A DNA stretch of 64,000 nt. Origin: Antedon mediterranea. Its lineage: Eukaryota > Echinodermata > Crinoidea > Comatulida > Antedonidae. This document shows, in pieces, positions 35,901 to 47,700 of this stretch. Where the stretch lies: assembly GCF_964355755.1 (NCBI RefSeq), contig NC_092673.1, positions 32,249,648-32,313,647 on the forward strand, in the 5' to 3' direction. Position 1 is the stretch's first letter. Each line of letters opens with the position of its first letter. A program made the translations under genes and the position numbers. The notes beneath the pieces are model-generated. The model saw only the letters and a program-made list of their open reading frames with translations. It searched no databases and was not told the DNA's origin.

Positions 35901-38900
35901 ATTCGAGTGTGTGCGAATCCGTTGAGGGAGAATTTCAAACCAGTAATCTTAAAGTAGGTAAGATATTAGTATATTTGATTTAAATTCAAAAGTATATTTT
36001 ATATTATTTATTCTTGTATGGCGCTTAGGATCTGTAAACGTGAAGTTGAACAATTTTAAATTAAATGTAACTTTATTTAAAAATGAAAAAGTTTTGATTT
36101 GATTTGATTTATTTTCGTCTCATTAGAAACATACAATGATATAATATAAAAACTATACAATTTCAATTTAAAAGACAAAAAAAGGAGATTCAGGATAGCA
36201 AATGAAAGTCCCGATGTGGGATTTATCTCCAATGGGGTCATCAAGACGTAGAAGAAACACATTTTGAAAAAACAAAAATAGAAAGACAAAAAGTTAACAA
36301 TGCATTAAACATACTTAAAATTACTTGTACATAAGTTTCAAAAAATATTACTTAACCGTTGATTCATTATTACTTAAGTTTTAATATCATTATGTTTTGT
36401 ATCCTTACAAGGTGTGTTCTTTTTTTGAAAAGATAAATTAAATTTTTTCAGGTTACAATAAAGTCGTTGAAATTCCAACAGGAGCGAAAAATATTCAAAT
36501 AGTGGAAAAAAGAGGAAAAAATTATCTTGGTGAGCATCGAATTAAAAACATATCAATATAACTAATTATAAATATATTCCAATAATGTAAATGTCGCTTA
36601 GGAAAGCTGATAACGCCACTCTGGTTCCCGGTGCATTGGGTAATGGTCTGTATTGAATACATTATTATACATTATATTTAGACACAGTGTGATGTGAGGG
36701 AGATAACATATAATTTAATACACCTAGACTTGTATTTCAATGACTTGCGATAGTCAGTTAAGATGTATCTAGTGACAGCTGTAGAATCGAATGGTTTGAA
36801 GTATCTGCATGACAAAAAGTATTGTTGAAACAGTTCCTAGATCATTTTTCCTTACTAGGTAAATAATCAATTTCTCTATGATTCCGTTGTCAGCACTTCA
36901 GAATGGCGTAGGCGACTATTTTTTAAACGGTGGTTGGTTAATAGAACGACCAGGTCAAATTAATATAGCGGGAACGTTGGTCAATTACAGAAGACCACAA
37001 CGAGGGATTTTGGGACGGCTGCATGGAGAATGGGAGACAATAACAGCGCCTGGACCAACAAACACTAGCATCTGCGTAATGGTACTGTACTTTTGTTTAA
37101 ACTTTTTTTAGAGGCTGGTAGTTAAGTCATTCAAAAAAATTTCATTTTTAGAGTTTTGTAAAACTTTAGGAAACTGATTGTTGTGTGTTTTGTCTGTCAG
37201 GTTTTATGTGCAGATACATCTGCCCACATAGCCTACAAGTTTACTTTACCTACCACAAATCAAGAAGCATTTCATGTCGAATCAGTCATTGGAGATGAAA
37301 CATATACTAGGCCAACCGAACGCTCTCCATCAATATTGTCGAAGTTTACAACCACCGTTCAGACGACAGAACCAGGCGAGCTGGTCACTGATTCCAATAA
37401 CAATGGAAGCTTTCGTGATGGTATTAAGTCAGATGATATTTTGAAAGACAAGGCATCATATCTTCAGTACGACTCTCCTACACCAATAAGGCCAACGTCT
37501 GAAATTCCATTTCTTGACGACGTCTTTGAAGATTCACCAGAACACACGACTGAAAGACCCGCCGATCTCATAATTGATATCGAAAGCGATTCAACACAGA
37601 TAGACGAGAATAAGAAGCTTACTTCGAAAAGAAACCATCACCACATACCTTCTACACATGCGCACGAAGATCTGGTTGACGTTGGTCTTGGTGAAATTAA
37701 TGCAACTAAGCATCCACCAGAGAACGTACAAATCGGTACGTCTTTTAATATAGACATCAAATCACCAGATGGTGGTGAAACTGCAACGTCAAGTGAATAT
37801 GAGAGAGGCCCAGAGGTATTCCGTCTGGGCTATGTTTTATATCCACCAGAGGAATCTGATTCAGAGATGTCATCTGAATGGTTTGTGCGAGTTTTTCCAG
37901 ATGCTGTTGAAGACGTTAATGGCGCTGAGGAAACGGTTGTTGAGGACTTCACAGCACCAACTGCTGAGGCTTATGAGAGTAAGACCTTATTCATTGATTA
38001 TCTAATCCATTTAAATAGACATTTATTTAAAGGAACCTTTTTTTTCTTTCTTTCTTTTCATAGACATTCATTATTATACATACATAAATAAGCATAATAC
38101 AAAGACAGAAAAAAAGAATGTAAAAGGGGAATTTACAAAAAATATATATATATATACATAATTAATTGCAGTAGAACATTTCTGGACAAATAGTGTCCAT
38201 TTATAGGGGTTTTCACTTAAAATGATTAGCCGTATCTATATAGGCCTATAATGATTGGCCGTATAGTGTTAAAACGTATATTCCCTCTCGTTTGTTTCAT
38301 GAGAAAAAGTGTCCCCTTAATGGGGGTATCTGTGTCCTCGGAATAAAGATGTCCCCAGAACAAATATGTCCTAAAAGAAGCCTTCTATATTTATTTATTA
38401 TCGCACAGATACCTCTACCGATGTCATGAATGTAAATCCAAATGGAGCCAGGAACACGTGGACTAACCAACAAAATACGTATCATCCAAACAACGGAGGT
38501 ATCCAAAGTACGTACACGTGGACTACTGCTGGTGCTAGTGACTGCTCAGCAACGTGTACACGGGGTAAGGAGACATATATCCATTTCCACATCGCCTAGC
38601 AATTCTACATGGACCTACTTACTTAGGCCTACTTATTTAGTCCGTGACATACCCGAACTTATGACTAGATTCTTCCATAACTTTCTATCTGCCATTGTGA
38701 CAGCCAGTTCATCTCTCTCTCTGCATACCACCATTCAGGGCCGTAGCCAGGATCTGTCATGTCAAGGGGGGGGGGTGAATTTTGTTAAATGACACCCCTA
38801 GATGGCCGGAAAAGACACTCTCGTGCAGCATGCTATATAACCAATGAGCAAAAAGATCGTACTTTTTTCCTCCTCCTCAAACACGTCGATAATTTAAATG

Positions 38901-41900
38901 ACGATAACTATTTGTTGCCGTATGTTAGATGCGCGTGCTCTGTGCGGAACCGCCGATTGTTTGATCATTTACTCCGTATTTTGTTTTGCGTTCAAGTTCA
39001 ATGCGAACGTATATCTAGGAGCAGCCCCGAAAAAAGCACACTGGGTGAAGGCAAATGCTTTTTGCTAGCTCTATCTATAATATTTATTTACAGCAATTTG
39101 TTGAGGAATATAAATATGTAAATAGGTGATATTGATACATTTTAGTACGTATCGGCTGGTGGTCTAGAAAAAAAATAATCGGATGCCATAATGTGAACTA
39201 CAGTACTTGATACCATAGATACTATAGTGTAAAATATTAATATTCACTATAATCCTCTATGATACATTATACTTCATAGTCACACATAAATACTGATGTA
39301 CGTCGGAAGGCTATACTTTATGCATGCTGCCTGACTGCCAGTGATCTAAACAATTATAGGTACGCAGTTGTCTGGCGGTGTCCTTTGTACGAATCGTTCG
39401 TGCGCCAGCTCGCTGTGAGACGCGTCAATATCATGTTACATGCAGGGACCAAACATTTATTTTTCAGGTTAAAATCGGCAATTCATTTGCAGCTTTTAGA
39501 AATTTACAGACACGTATCACTAGTTGACGCTCATACAGAGAAGAAGGTTCACGAACAAGTTTACGAATTTTTCAATTTACAAACAACTTTTTGTACTGTG
39601 GGGCACGTATTTGGAGGATTTTTGGAGATGAGGGTGAGGTATTGGGCATGTCGGGGATGGGGGTTTGCAGTTGGTTAAGGGGGGTTCGCTGTAAAGGGGG
39701 GGGGGGGGGGGTTCGCCCGAACCATAAAAAACCCCCCTGGCTACGGGCCTGCCATTATCCGTCTCTAAGTACATTACATCCATGTATGTGAGTGCTGGTC
39801 TTCCTTGCTCCGTCTCTAAGTACATCCATGTATGTGAGTGCTGGTCTTCCTTGCTCCGTCTCTAAGTACATCCATGTATGTGAGTGCTGGTCTTCCTTGC
39901 TCCGTCTCTAAGTACATCCATGTATGTGAGTGCTGGTCTTCCTTGCTCCGTCTCTAAGTACATCCATGTATGTGAGTGCTGGTCTTCCTTGCTCCGTCTC
40001 TAAGTACATCCATGTATGTGAGTGCTGGTCTTCCTTGCTCCGTCTCTAAGTACATCCATGTATGTGAGTGCTGGTCTTCCTTGCTCCGTCTCTAAGTACA
40101 TCCATGTATGTGAGTGCTGGTCTTCCTTGCTCCGTCTCTAAGTACATCCATGTATGTGAGTGCTGGTCTTCCTTGCTCCGTCTCTAAGTACATCCATGTA
40201 TGTGAGTGCTGGTCTTCCTTGCTCCGTCTCTAAGTACATCCATGTATGTGAGTGCTGGTCTTCCTTGCTCCGTCTCTAAGTACATCCATGTATGTGAGTG
40301 CTGGTCTTCCTTGCTCCGTCTCTAAGTACATCCATGTATGTGAGTGCTGGTCTTCCTTGCTCCGTCTCTAAGTACATCCATGTATGTGAGTGCTGGTCTT
40401 CCTTGCTCCGTCTCTAAGTACATCCATGTATGTGAGTGCTGGTCTTCCTTGCTCCGTCTCTAAGTACATCCATGTATGTGAGTGCTGGTCTTCCTTGCTC
40501 CGTCTCTAAGTACATCCATGTATGTGAGTGCTGGTCTTCCTTGCTCCGTCTCTAAGTACATCCATGTATGTGAGTGCTGGTCTTCTTTGCTCCGTCTCTA
40601 AGTACATCCATGTATGTGAGTGCTGGTCTTCTTTGCTCCGTCTCTAAGTACATCCATGTATGTGAGTGCTGGTCTTCCTTGCTCCGTCTCTAAGTACATC
40701 CATGTATGTGAGTGCTGGTCTTCCTTGCTCCGTCTCTAAGTACATCCATGTATGTGAGTGCTGGTCTTCCATGTTTTGCAAGCCCATGTAAATGTACATA
40801 ATAACCATTTGATGTTACATTGGAATTATTTTGAATTACAGGTGTGACAACGATAAGTCCGTACTGCCAAAGTGAAGATGGCCAACGAGTTGGTGACCAT
40901 TATTGTGACATAAATATGAAACCAAGTGTTGGGTTTAATGAATGCCTCAACGAACATTGTGAAGCAAGGTAACCTAGCAGATCTCCTAAGTTGTAATTTA
41001 TATATTTTTCACCAATAAAATTGTATTTTATATCATTCTAACAAGAACCCTATTAAGGGAAACCTTACAATAAAGTGTAGGTTCTTAATAGGAAGGGTGT
41101 CCCCTGAATAATGTTAATAGTGTTATTTACAATATTGTACTTATCCTCGTTGGTTTGACGAGAAATAGGACGCACTAAAATGACGTAAGCGCAACGCAAG
41201 TAATTTGACCAATCATAAGCGATGGATTTTTCGAACTGTCGCTTTTCATCGGTCAGCTCTCTTGGCGTTGCACTTTACGTCCTTGCGTTGCACTTCCTCC
41301 CTTCACTGCGTCCTAGTGGGAACCAAGCTTTAATAGAAGTATCCTGAATAAGAATGTCCCAAAGAAGGGGTTCTATTGTAGTCCTTTTTTCTTCCCGATT
41401 CTCAAAATTGAAAGATATTGTATTGTTTCAGATGGGAGGTTAGTAAATGGAGCGGATGTTCCAAGACTTGCGATGAAGGACGAATAACCCGTCTTATTAA
41501 TTGTTGGCGAATGATCAAACCTGGGCTGGATACGTCTGTAGACAGTGGACAATGTGCTCACATTCCTAAACCGAATTCATCCGAACCTTGTGAGAATATG
41601 CCGTGTACACCAACATGGCGGTCCTCCGAGTGGAAAAGTGTAAGCGACTAACTCTCTCTGAGTGACAAATTCAGAAATTAAGATTGTGGCCACAGTGGCC
41701 ACTCATTTTATTTCGATCATTAGGCCTATATAGGCCTAGATTTGAAGAAATGTTGAATATGAAACTTCTGCTGTAAAATATATTTGTTTTCATTTACAAT
41801 ATTTGTTAATATTTAATTCTTTATATAATATAATAAAGCTCTGTCTACACTATCAAACTTTATGTGACAAAAAAGTGTGATGTGCCCAAATATGGTAGTG

Positions 41901-44900
41901 ATATGCTTATATATGGTCGTGATACGACATCCTCATTTCCATATATGGGCACATCACATTTTTTTAAACATTCATTTATTTATTCATTTATTTATTCCAC
42001 ATTTATTTAGTCATCAATTACAGTACATCATAATTACAGTACAACTGAGAACAGGGATCCTGCATAAAAAAGCTGTAGCTTCGTTTTTTTGTAGGACCCT
42101 TTTACATAAGAACAAGTATATAGAACTTAAATAAACAAAGGTGTTGTTAATCAGCATATAGTGTTAAAAAGTATTTTTTGACCTGTTTTTTTATACATTT
42201 ATTTTGTTTCTTTAAGATAACCGGTTTATTACCACCATTACAAGTGAATTCTTTCCACAATTTTGATTCAGTTTGATAGTGTAGACAGAGTTTTACACAT
42301 ATAAAGTGACGATTTATTTTATATATAAAAATTGATAAATATATCTTAGTGTAATGTTAGCTGTGGAGAAGGATACGAGACCAGAGATGTGAGCTGTGTT
42401 GGGCCATTCAACGTGGCTTGTGATCAGAGCACCAAACCCGTGGCTGAGAAACGATGCGACGCTGGCAGATGCAAGTACCAATGGCATGCGTTATCGGACT
42501 GGACATTGGTAAGTTAGTTATACAGTACTGAAAACTGGTTGTAAGGAATCTTATAAAGAGGTAGGCCTACACGTTATATAAGATCAATTTGTATTGGTCG
42601 ATTCGTTACGCGCGCGTATAAAACCCTAATATTTTCATCAAAATCTGATGCTCTTTCCACTATCCAACTAGTTCGACAACAAAAATGTAATGTGCCCATA
42701 TAGTGATATGCTCAAATATAGTAGTGATATGCCCAAATATGGTAGTGATATGCCCAAATATGGTATGACATCCCCAAATATGGTATGACATCGTCATGTT
42801 CATACAGCATATGGGCTTATCACATTTTTTCACATAAAGTTTGATAGTGTAGACAGGACTTTAGGCGTTGATGATGTCACATGTGCGTCGATTACGATTG
42901 GTGTACACTAGAGCAATATAAGCTATTCTACAGTGCATACATAAAATGCGCTCAACACTAATTTGTTGTAAATTTTCAAATCAATCAATCGTTCAATTTA
43001 TATAGTCATTATCATACAGTCATTGCTCATGCATGGCGCTTCAAACGCCTTAGAATTACTAACAATTAAAGCCACACTCTTTGTAACCGAAACGTTGAGA
43101 AAATATCACCCATACGTTGCTACACATGTTATGTTATTGCATCTCTATTGCATTATTTGTTAAATTGTTTGACATTTGTTTGACATTGGTTTAACTGTAT
43201 TCTAATTATTTTATTAGTGTCCCGGCATTTGCGGCGTACAAACGAGAAATCTGGAATGTAGGGATTATAATGGTACGACTGTTACGTCACAGTTTTGTCA
43301 AGAAATTGAGCAACGTTATGAAGGTCAATTATGCGGAGCTAAGACTTGCTCAAATCGTTGGGTTCCTCAACCTTGGTCACCTGTAAGTTAAAAGCTCTGT
43401 CCACACTATCAAACCATGACGTGTGACGTACCCTAATATGGTAGTGATATGACATCATCATTTTTTTGTCACATAAAGTTTGATAGTGTAGACAGGGCTT
43501 TAGATTTTTGTTATTATTGTTTAATAATATTTGTTTCAATTGAGGATGATTTAGGTTCTCTATTATAATATAGTACAGTATAATTATGTTGGAATGTTAA
43601 ATACATTTTTCTAGTGCTCTGCCAAATGTGGACAGGGAACGCGCACGCGCACTGTGATATGTGCTTCTGTTGAATCCAATAAGATGGTTGTCCACCCAGA
43701 GAATGCAGGTTACTGTTCAGGAATTATGCCATCGAGATCATCACGTTGTTATAATGGCAATTGCGTCAGCAGGACGGTTGGACAGTGGTTTACATCGAAA
43801 TGGTCAGAGGTAAGATATAGTTACTATTTCACAGTGTGTTATTATGCAGTAAGGTTCACATCGGAAAGTTTTCAGATGTGTGTTGAAATATAATTACTAG
43901 TGGCTGCTTTTGTGTGTATTTGTTTTGTGGTGTTGGTTGACATTGTAATGTGGATTGGTAAGCAATTTCGTACAATACTGAACATTTACAAACAACGATA
44001 CCAAACCATAAAACCATTAAACTAAAATAATTGATCATAAATAATTATTTCTATTAAATAGAATATTAATAAAAAAAAACATCATTACGTAAAAAAGTCG
44101 AGCGGCGTTTTTTGTAAGATATAGTTCTTGTTTTATGTTTAGACCACCAGTCGTCGTTTCGATTTTTGTCTGAGAGCTCAAGTAGTATACGTATGAAACG
44201 CCATATGTGCCAAAATATTTACATTTGTACTAATTTCGGTCTACAACCAGACTATCCTATAACAACTGTGTTCTTGTTTTTCTTGCAGTGTTCTGTGACG
44301 TGCGGGAATGGCTATCGACACAGAGACGTCAAATGTTACTATAAAGGTGTCGAAGTCAATGGATGCATCAATGGTTCGAAACCAGTGTCACAAATGGTTT
44401 GTCACAAATCTGCCTGTTTATTAGTAGCAGCCGCCACAAAATCAGGTTAGTTTAATTTGTTATTACATTTTAAGTGTTTAAATAATACAGAATACTTATG
44501 AAATAAATATGACAATAGGGCAAGATGTGTTACATTTGACTATGTTGCATTTCTGACATTTACTGCGGCTATTACTCAAAGTAACATTTCATTTTCTGTA
44601 AGTTTATCATAATAAATTAACAATAATTTGATTAAACTTAGAGAGGGGAAAACAAATCTTGTGTAAGGCAGCCCAAGAAACTATATTTTTTTATGATTAT
44701 ATTTATATTTTCGATGATCAACTTTTGACTTTCAACACATGACGTCACTTAGTTTTGATCGTGGTCGCCCTGCATGAAAGTTGTCTGCATGCTTGCCTTA
44801 GTCTTATAACCCTGGCCACAAAATGGGTCTCTAGTATGCCTATACCATTATCCCTCCATTTTATTCATTTTTACAGTATGTAGAGATGAGCCTGGACAAA

Positions 44901-44989
44901 GCTGTCCTTACATTCGTGCTTACTCTATAGGCTTATGCCGACTAAAAATGTATAGTGATACGTGCTGTGAAACATGTGCGGCGCTTTAA
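29291..44989 (+). CDS. ADAMTSL: ADAMTS-like secreted matrix protein (TSP1/Cys-rich/spacer/6xTSP1/PLAC), 17 exons
   Basis: Secreted extracellular-matrix glycoprotein without a protease domain; relatives bind fibrillin microfibrils. Exons: 29291-29401, 32362-32447, 32615-32675, 33725-33821, 33944-34083, 35834-35957, 36452-36529, 36894-37081, 37201-37978, 38409-38564, 40842-40968, 41432-41639, 42350-42508, 43218-43382, 43615-43809, 44289-44445, 44877-44989. Phases all agree: 2943 nt, 980 residues. Residues 1-~30 are a signal peptide. TSP1-1 is ~38-86 (SWTEWGTCSQQCGGG). The cysteine-rich part is 87-206 (YYHWRPY, CGVCGG). The spacer runs to ~312. A Thr/Pro/Glu-rich linker fills most of the 778 nt exon 9. 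Six TSP1 repeats follow, and PLAC with six cysteines is 944-980. The 1+6 TSP1 layout with PLAC matches ADAMTSL4 and THSD4 (ADAMTSL6); which ortholog is unresolved. ATG at 29294 is an equally possible start. Confidence 0.93.
30954..31384. repeat. 107 bp tandem repeat, 4 copies, in ADAMTSL intron 1
   Basis: GACTGCCCACGTATAGGCC occurs at 30954, 31061, 31168 and 31275, and the copies are almost identical. Each contains GGTTGGCCGTATTG and GTGTCCCCTTAATAGAC. Diverged single copies of the same words occur near 38240-38330 and 60815-60870, so the unit belongs to a dispersed family. Confidence 0.9.
33021..33603. mobile_element. Dispersed repeat bounded by CCTCCGCC / GGCGGAGG, ADAMTSL intron 3
   Basis: Starts CCTCCGCCAAGGAGGTTATG and ends TAGGCGGAGGTTTGTACTC followed by TCGGAGTACCCTCTAG. 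The interior contains a GT microsatellite (33060-33092), GGTCAAGGTCA words and a tRNA-like unit. Short (GATT)n runs precede it at 32940-32972. This type of boundary is common in invertebrate repeats, but I cannot name the family. Confidence 0.55.
33385..33460 (-). repeat. tRNA-like SINE unit inside the intronic repeat
   Basis: On the minus strand an A box, TGGTGTAATGG (33438-33448), and a B box, GGTTCAAGTCC (33393-33403), have tRNA-gene spacing and are followed downstream by A/T-rich sequence. The anticodon arm is imperfect, so a SINE head or tRNA pseudogene is more likely than an active tRNA gene. Confidence 0.55.
34260..35150. mobile_element. Cluster of TIR MITEs (family B) in ADAMTSL intron 5
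   Basis: The complete copy is at about 34643-34836: AAGCGTGGTTCCCACTAG at one end and CTAGTGGGAACCAAGCTT at the other, with GACGCAACGCAAG and CCAATCACAAGCGATGG inside. Shortened head-to-tail copies follow at about 34830-34955, 34950-35055 and 35050-35140, each ended by GTGGGAACCAAGCTTAAG. A diverged copy precedes at 34290-34615. Other copies are at 41168-41334 and 45795-45974. Confidence 0.8.
35181..35231. mobile_element. Tiny hairpin flanked by an 8 bp direct repeat
   Basis: GATTGCAC at 35181-35188 and again at 35224-35231 flank two 17-base arms (CATAGAAATATTATAGT and its exact complement, sharing one base with the right repeat) around a two-base loop. An 8 bp duplication suits a hAT-type insertion reduced to its two ends; that is inference. 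Confidence 0.5.
35232..35833. other. Unique part of ADAMTSL intron 5
   Basis: AT-rich sequence without an exon. A ~90 bp stretch near 35640-35790 is duplicated around GAGAGTACCGAAATTTAC and TTTTTTTTAAGTGTTTACTG. Confidence 0.5.
36085..36350 (-). mobile_element. LINE/SINE 3' end fragment in ADAMTSL intron 6
   Basis: Read on the minus strand it ends in AATAAATCAAATCAAATCAA, a simple-repeat tail typical of non-LTR elements. The 70-codon minus-strand frame here has no recognisable reverse-transcriptase motif. Confidence 0.45.
38736..39751. mobile_element. 1.0 kb TIR element in ADAMTSL intron 10
   Basis: The left end is CAGGGCCGTAGCCAGG and the right end is CCTGGCTACGGGCCTG, its near-complement. 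CCATT flanks both sides (38731-38735, 39752-39756) and may be a 5 bp target duplication. Each end is followed inward by a run of about ten G. The open frames inside show no transposase similarity. Confidence 0.7.
39757..40771. repeat. 46 bp minisatellite, ~22 near-identical copies, ADAMTSL intron 10
   Basis: The unit starts CCGTCTCTAAGTACATCC and contains GTATGTGAGTGCTGG. Apart from the first, slightly longer copy and a C/T change in two late copies (..TCTTCTTTGCT..), the units appear identical. The array begins within a few bases of the right end of the 1.0 kb TIR element. Confidence 0.95.
41168..41334. mobile_element. TIR MITE (family B) in ADAMTSL intron 11
   Basis: Contains GACGTAAGCGCAACGCAAG and CCAATCATAAGCGATGGA, and ends CTAGTGGGAACCAAGCTT. 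The left terminus is decayed. Confidence 0.65.
41833..42297. mobile_element. Palindromic MITE (family A), copy 7, split by an insertion
   Basis: The left part 41833-41966 runs from AAAGCTCTGTCTACACTA to GGGCACATCACATTTTTTT. The right end GTTTGATAGTGTAGACAGAG resumes at about 42270. The ~300 bp between begins (ATTCATTT)n-like and contains GGATCCTGCATAAAAAAGC, the pattern of a reverse-strand retroelement tail. Confidence 0.75.
42660..42866. mobile_element. Palindromic MITE (family A), copy 8, expanded core
   Basis: The right end GTTTGATAGTGTAGACAGG is good. The core word ATATGCCCAAATATGGTAG is repeated about four times, making this copy ~70 bp longer than the others. Confidence 0.75.
43391..43503. 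mobile_element. Palindromic MITE (family A), copy 9
   Basis: Short copy with both ends (AAAGCTCTGTCCACACTATC and AGTGTAGACAGGGCTTTA) and a reduced core. It starts ten bases after an ADAMTSL exon. Confidence 0.8.
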
Positions 44990-45794
44990 TCATCACCGCT
45001 TCGTTGTGGCAGAGGTGGACGCTTTTATACGTATTTAGAAACACGTGTTACGTAATTTGATGGCTTGTTTAACACAAATAGAGAATAATTCGATAATGAA
45101 AAATGTGTTTGTTTGTGACAATTACCATTTGTGTTTTTAACCAAGCAGTTTTAATTTATATCATAAATAGTGGTTTTTAGCGAAGTAAGCTATAGGCCTA
45201 GTGACATTATCACAAAAAGAAACATGCATTTCGCCATTTTTTTATTACATACCGTAATGTTTTGCTATGACACAGGTAAGTTTAAAAGAAATAGCACTAA
45301 TTGTAAATAGACTATGTTCAGTTGAAGGTTATTGCGCTATTGCTGTTATTACTCTAATATTATTTACATTTATCCGTAATTATTTTATGTAGGCCTATAA
45401 ACTAGAGGACTACAGTGTAATTGACGTTTTATTGTGTGTTTTTTATGTACTTTATTGTAAGTTGTATTGTATGTTTGTAAACTAGTTGCCGTCATAATTA
45501 CGTTCAATTCATACAACGAATGGTTTCAAATCATAACATTGTCATCACAATCTATAATATATCTCACCCACAAAAAGGATGACGTCGTGTGAATTGTTGT
45601 CTATATCTGGAACTGAGACCGAGAATTTAACAGGTTAAATTAATGTATTAATGGACCGAGCATAATTGGATGCTAAAGACTGTCTCTTGGATGCGACTGG
45701 CATTAGTGGGGTGAAAAAAACTGTACTGTATGATTTACACGTAAACATGTGTCCTATAACATACGCCCTATACATTTACAAAACTTAGTTTCTT
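44990..45794. other. 3' flank of ADAMTSL
   Basis: Presumed 3' UTR and intergenic DNA. No canonical AATAAA lies close to the stop, so the mRNA end is not placed. No other gene seen. Confidence 0.4.
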
Positions 45795-45974
45795 AAGCGT
45801 GGTTCCCACTAGCGACGCAACACAAGGACGTAACGCAACGCAAGTGAATTGACCAATCACAAGCGATGGCTTATTCGCTTGTGGTTGCAAACTGTCTATA
45901 ACTTCGCATGCCATTGGTTAAAACGCTTGCGTTGCGTTTACGTCCTTGCGTTACGTTCTAGTGGGAACCAAGCT
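45795..45974. mobile_element. TIR MITE (family B), complete copy
   Basis: 180 bp, from AAGCGTGGTTCCCACTAG to CTAGTGGGAACCAAGCT. It is very similar to the copy at 34643-34836. Confidence 0.85.
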
Positions 45975-46781
45975 GTAAGATATGAAGTGTTTTAAGTGTA
46001 GGTAACTCCCATGCCCCATGATATTATTATCTCCCAACGTAATTTTAGAGCAAAACAATTACTTTAATAAATCAATAATTCCATTTATGATATTTGTTAA
46101 TAGATCGCATTGAATATTAATATTTTATAACATCTATGTCTATCTAACTATGTACAGATTAAAAGAAACAGTGTGTAGTTGTAATATATCTGTTTTCTAT
46201 GAATCAGTAATGATCAATACGTCACACAATATCATTTTCCTCTAATCGTCTAAACGATTTGCGCACAGTATAATTCTGCGGATCCTCAGCAAATCGAATG
46301 CGCAAACCGTATAGTAAAAAAAAACTACGTCGCGTCATGAGATCGGAAGGTCACAATTTATTTTGTTTGCAGGAGTTTCAGTTATAATTTTTTAACTCTT
46401 TAAATAATTATAACGCAGTACAGTATTTTAAAGAAATAATCATCATTATCGTCGATATTGTGTAGGCCTAGGCCTACTTTATACTAATATGTAACAACGT
46501 CACACAATTACTATTTCACCGCGTTACTGAGAAATTGACCGCAGGGCACCACTCAGTAGTTTGACTGACAGACATATCATATCCATCGTCGGATTCATTA
46601 CCGTATCCAATATAGGCCTGATAAATTAATACCACAACAGCCGTCTAAATTAACTGCTGACAGGTATCTCAACGTATGTTCTTGATGACAATAATTGTTC
46701 GCAGGTAGTCATAGTAATTGGCTCTATTTCAATTATTTGTCTTTTGAAATTCTTTTGAAATTCTGGCAAAATTCAACAGGC

Positions 46782-46990
46782 TTATATTATACAGATATTG
46801 ACTGCTTAGAGGTTAAATATAAGATTTGACATCCCCGAGGGAATGATATTAAGTTCGAGGGAATATATATTTCCCGAAGCGCCAGCTGAGGGAAATATAT
46901 ATTCCCCGAGAACTTAATATCATTCCCGAGGGGATGTCAAATCTTATATTTAACCGATATAAAAGGCAATATCTGTTATATTATATAGCC
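46782..46990. repeat. ~200 bp palindrome
   Basis: Inner arms are almost perfect. GGTTAAATATAAGATTTGAC at 46811 pairs with its complement ending at 46955, through CCCCGAGGGAATGATATTAA and GGGAATATATATTTCCC, with a loop near 46876-46890. Outer arms continue with TATACAGATATTG against CAATATCTGTTATA. The whole could form a long cruciform or hairpin RNA. Confidence 0.85.
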
Positions 46991-47429
46991 AAGAACAAGT
47001 CTGCTGGGTTGGGTGAAGCTAGGCTAGCTAGGCCTCCTTATAGTATTTGTATTGTATTTAAAACAAGCCTGCCTAGACACCTTACCTTGCGAAGAATAAT
47101 ATACAGATAATTACTAATTAATGATTCCTTGGCAATAAAATATTCACTTAGGCCTAGGTCGTTTAAATTAACAGAAGAATTTCCATCAATAAGCCTATTA
47201 ATAATAATATTATAATCAGGTAGGCCGAATAAACAATTCGTCGTCTTCTCGATCTTCGAGGAGCCGAATCACCGGATGTTCAGCGCGTACTAGTTACTAG
47301 GTTACTACCGTGAGTTTTGACCAATCATAAACGGTGTTTCATCACATTTAGGGTGGACTTATAACAAATGAGGGCGCTATGTATGCATAGCTTAAATAGT
47401 TTAGAAGATTAATTTCTTCAAGCAAATTC

Positions 47430-47700
47430 CGTGGCCCAGCGGATGAAACGTCGTCTTGCGATGGAGTGACAATTCCACCCGAGTTCAAGATCGAGTAGAT
47501 GACTTTTGTTTATTTATCGGCAAACTCGAGTGTTGCACACGAAAATTACACAGTCAATATCATCGTACTCGAGAATTTATATGATTAATGACAGGGGACA
47601 CGATTATTACGCGAAAATTACACAGTCAATATCATCGTTCTCGAGGATATATACGATTTACGATCCTCGCAGCGGTAGTCATGTGATGCAGTTTCAACCA
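47430..47700 (+). repeat. SINE-like unit with tRNA-type head and 72 bp duplication
   Basis: TGGCCCAGCGG (A-box-like) and CGAGTTCAAGATCG (B-box-like) lie at 47433-47495. Downstream, GAAAATTACACAGTCAATAT occurs at 47541 and 47613, in two ~72 bp copies. A plus-strand short frame through it is judged spurious. Confidence 0.45.

Noticed and set aside
38442-39121. Frames inside ADAMTSL intron 10 as transposase remnants
   Set aside because: No catalytic or DNA-binding motif of a known transposase family could be seen; the element is kept as non-coding.
39591-40771. CRISPR-like regular array (46 bp units)
   Set aside because: There are no unique spacers; the whole unit repeats head to tail inside an animal intron, so it is a minisatellite.
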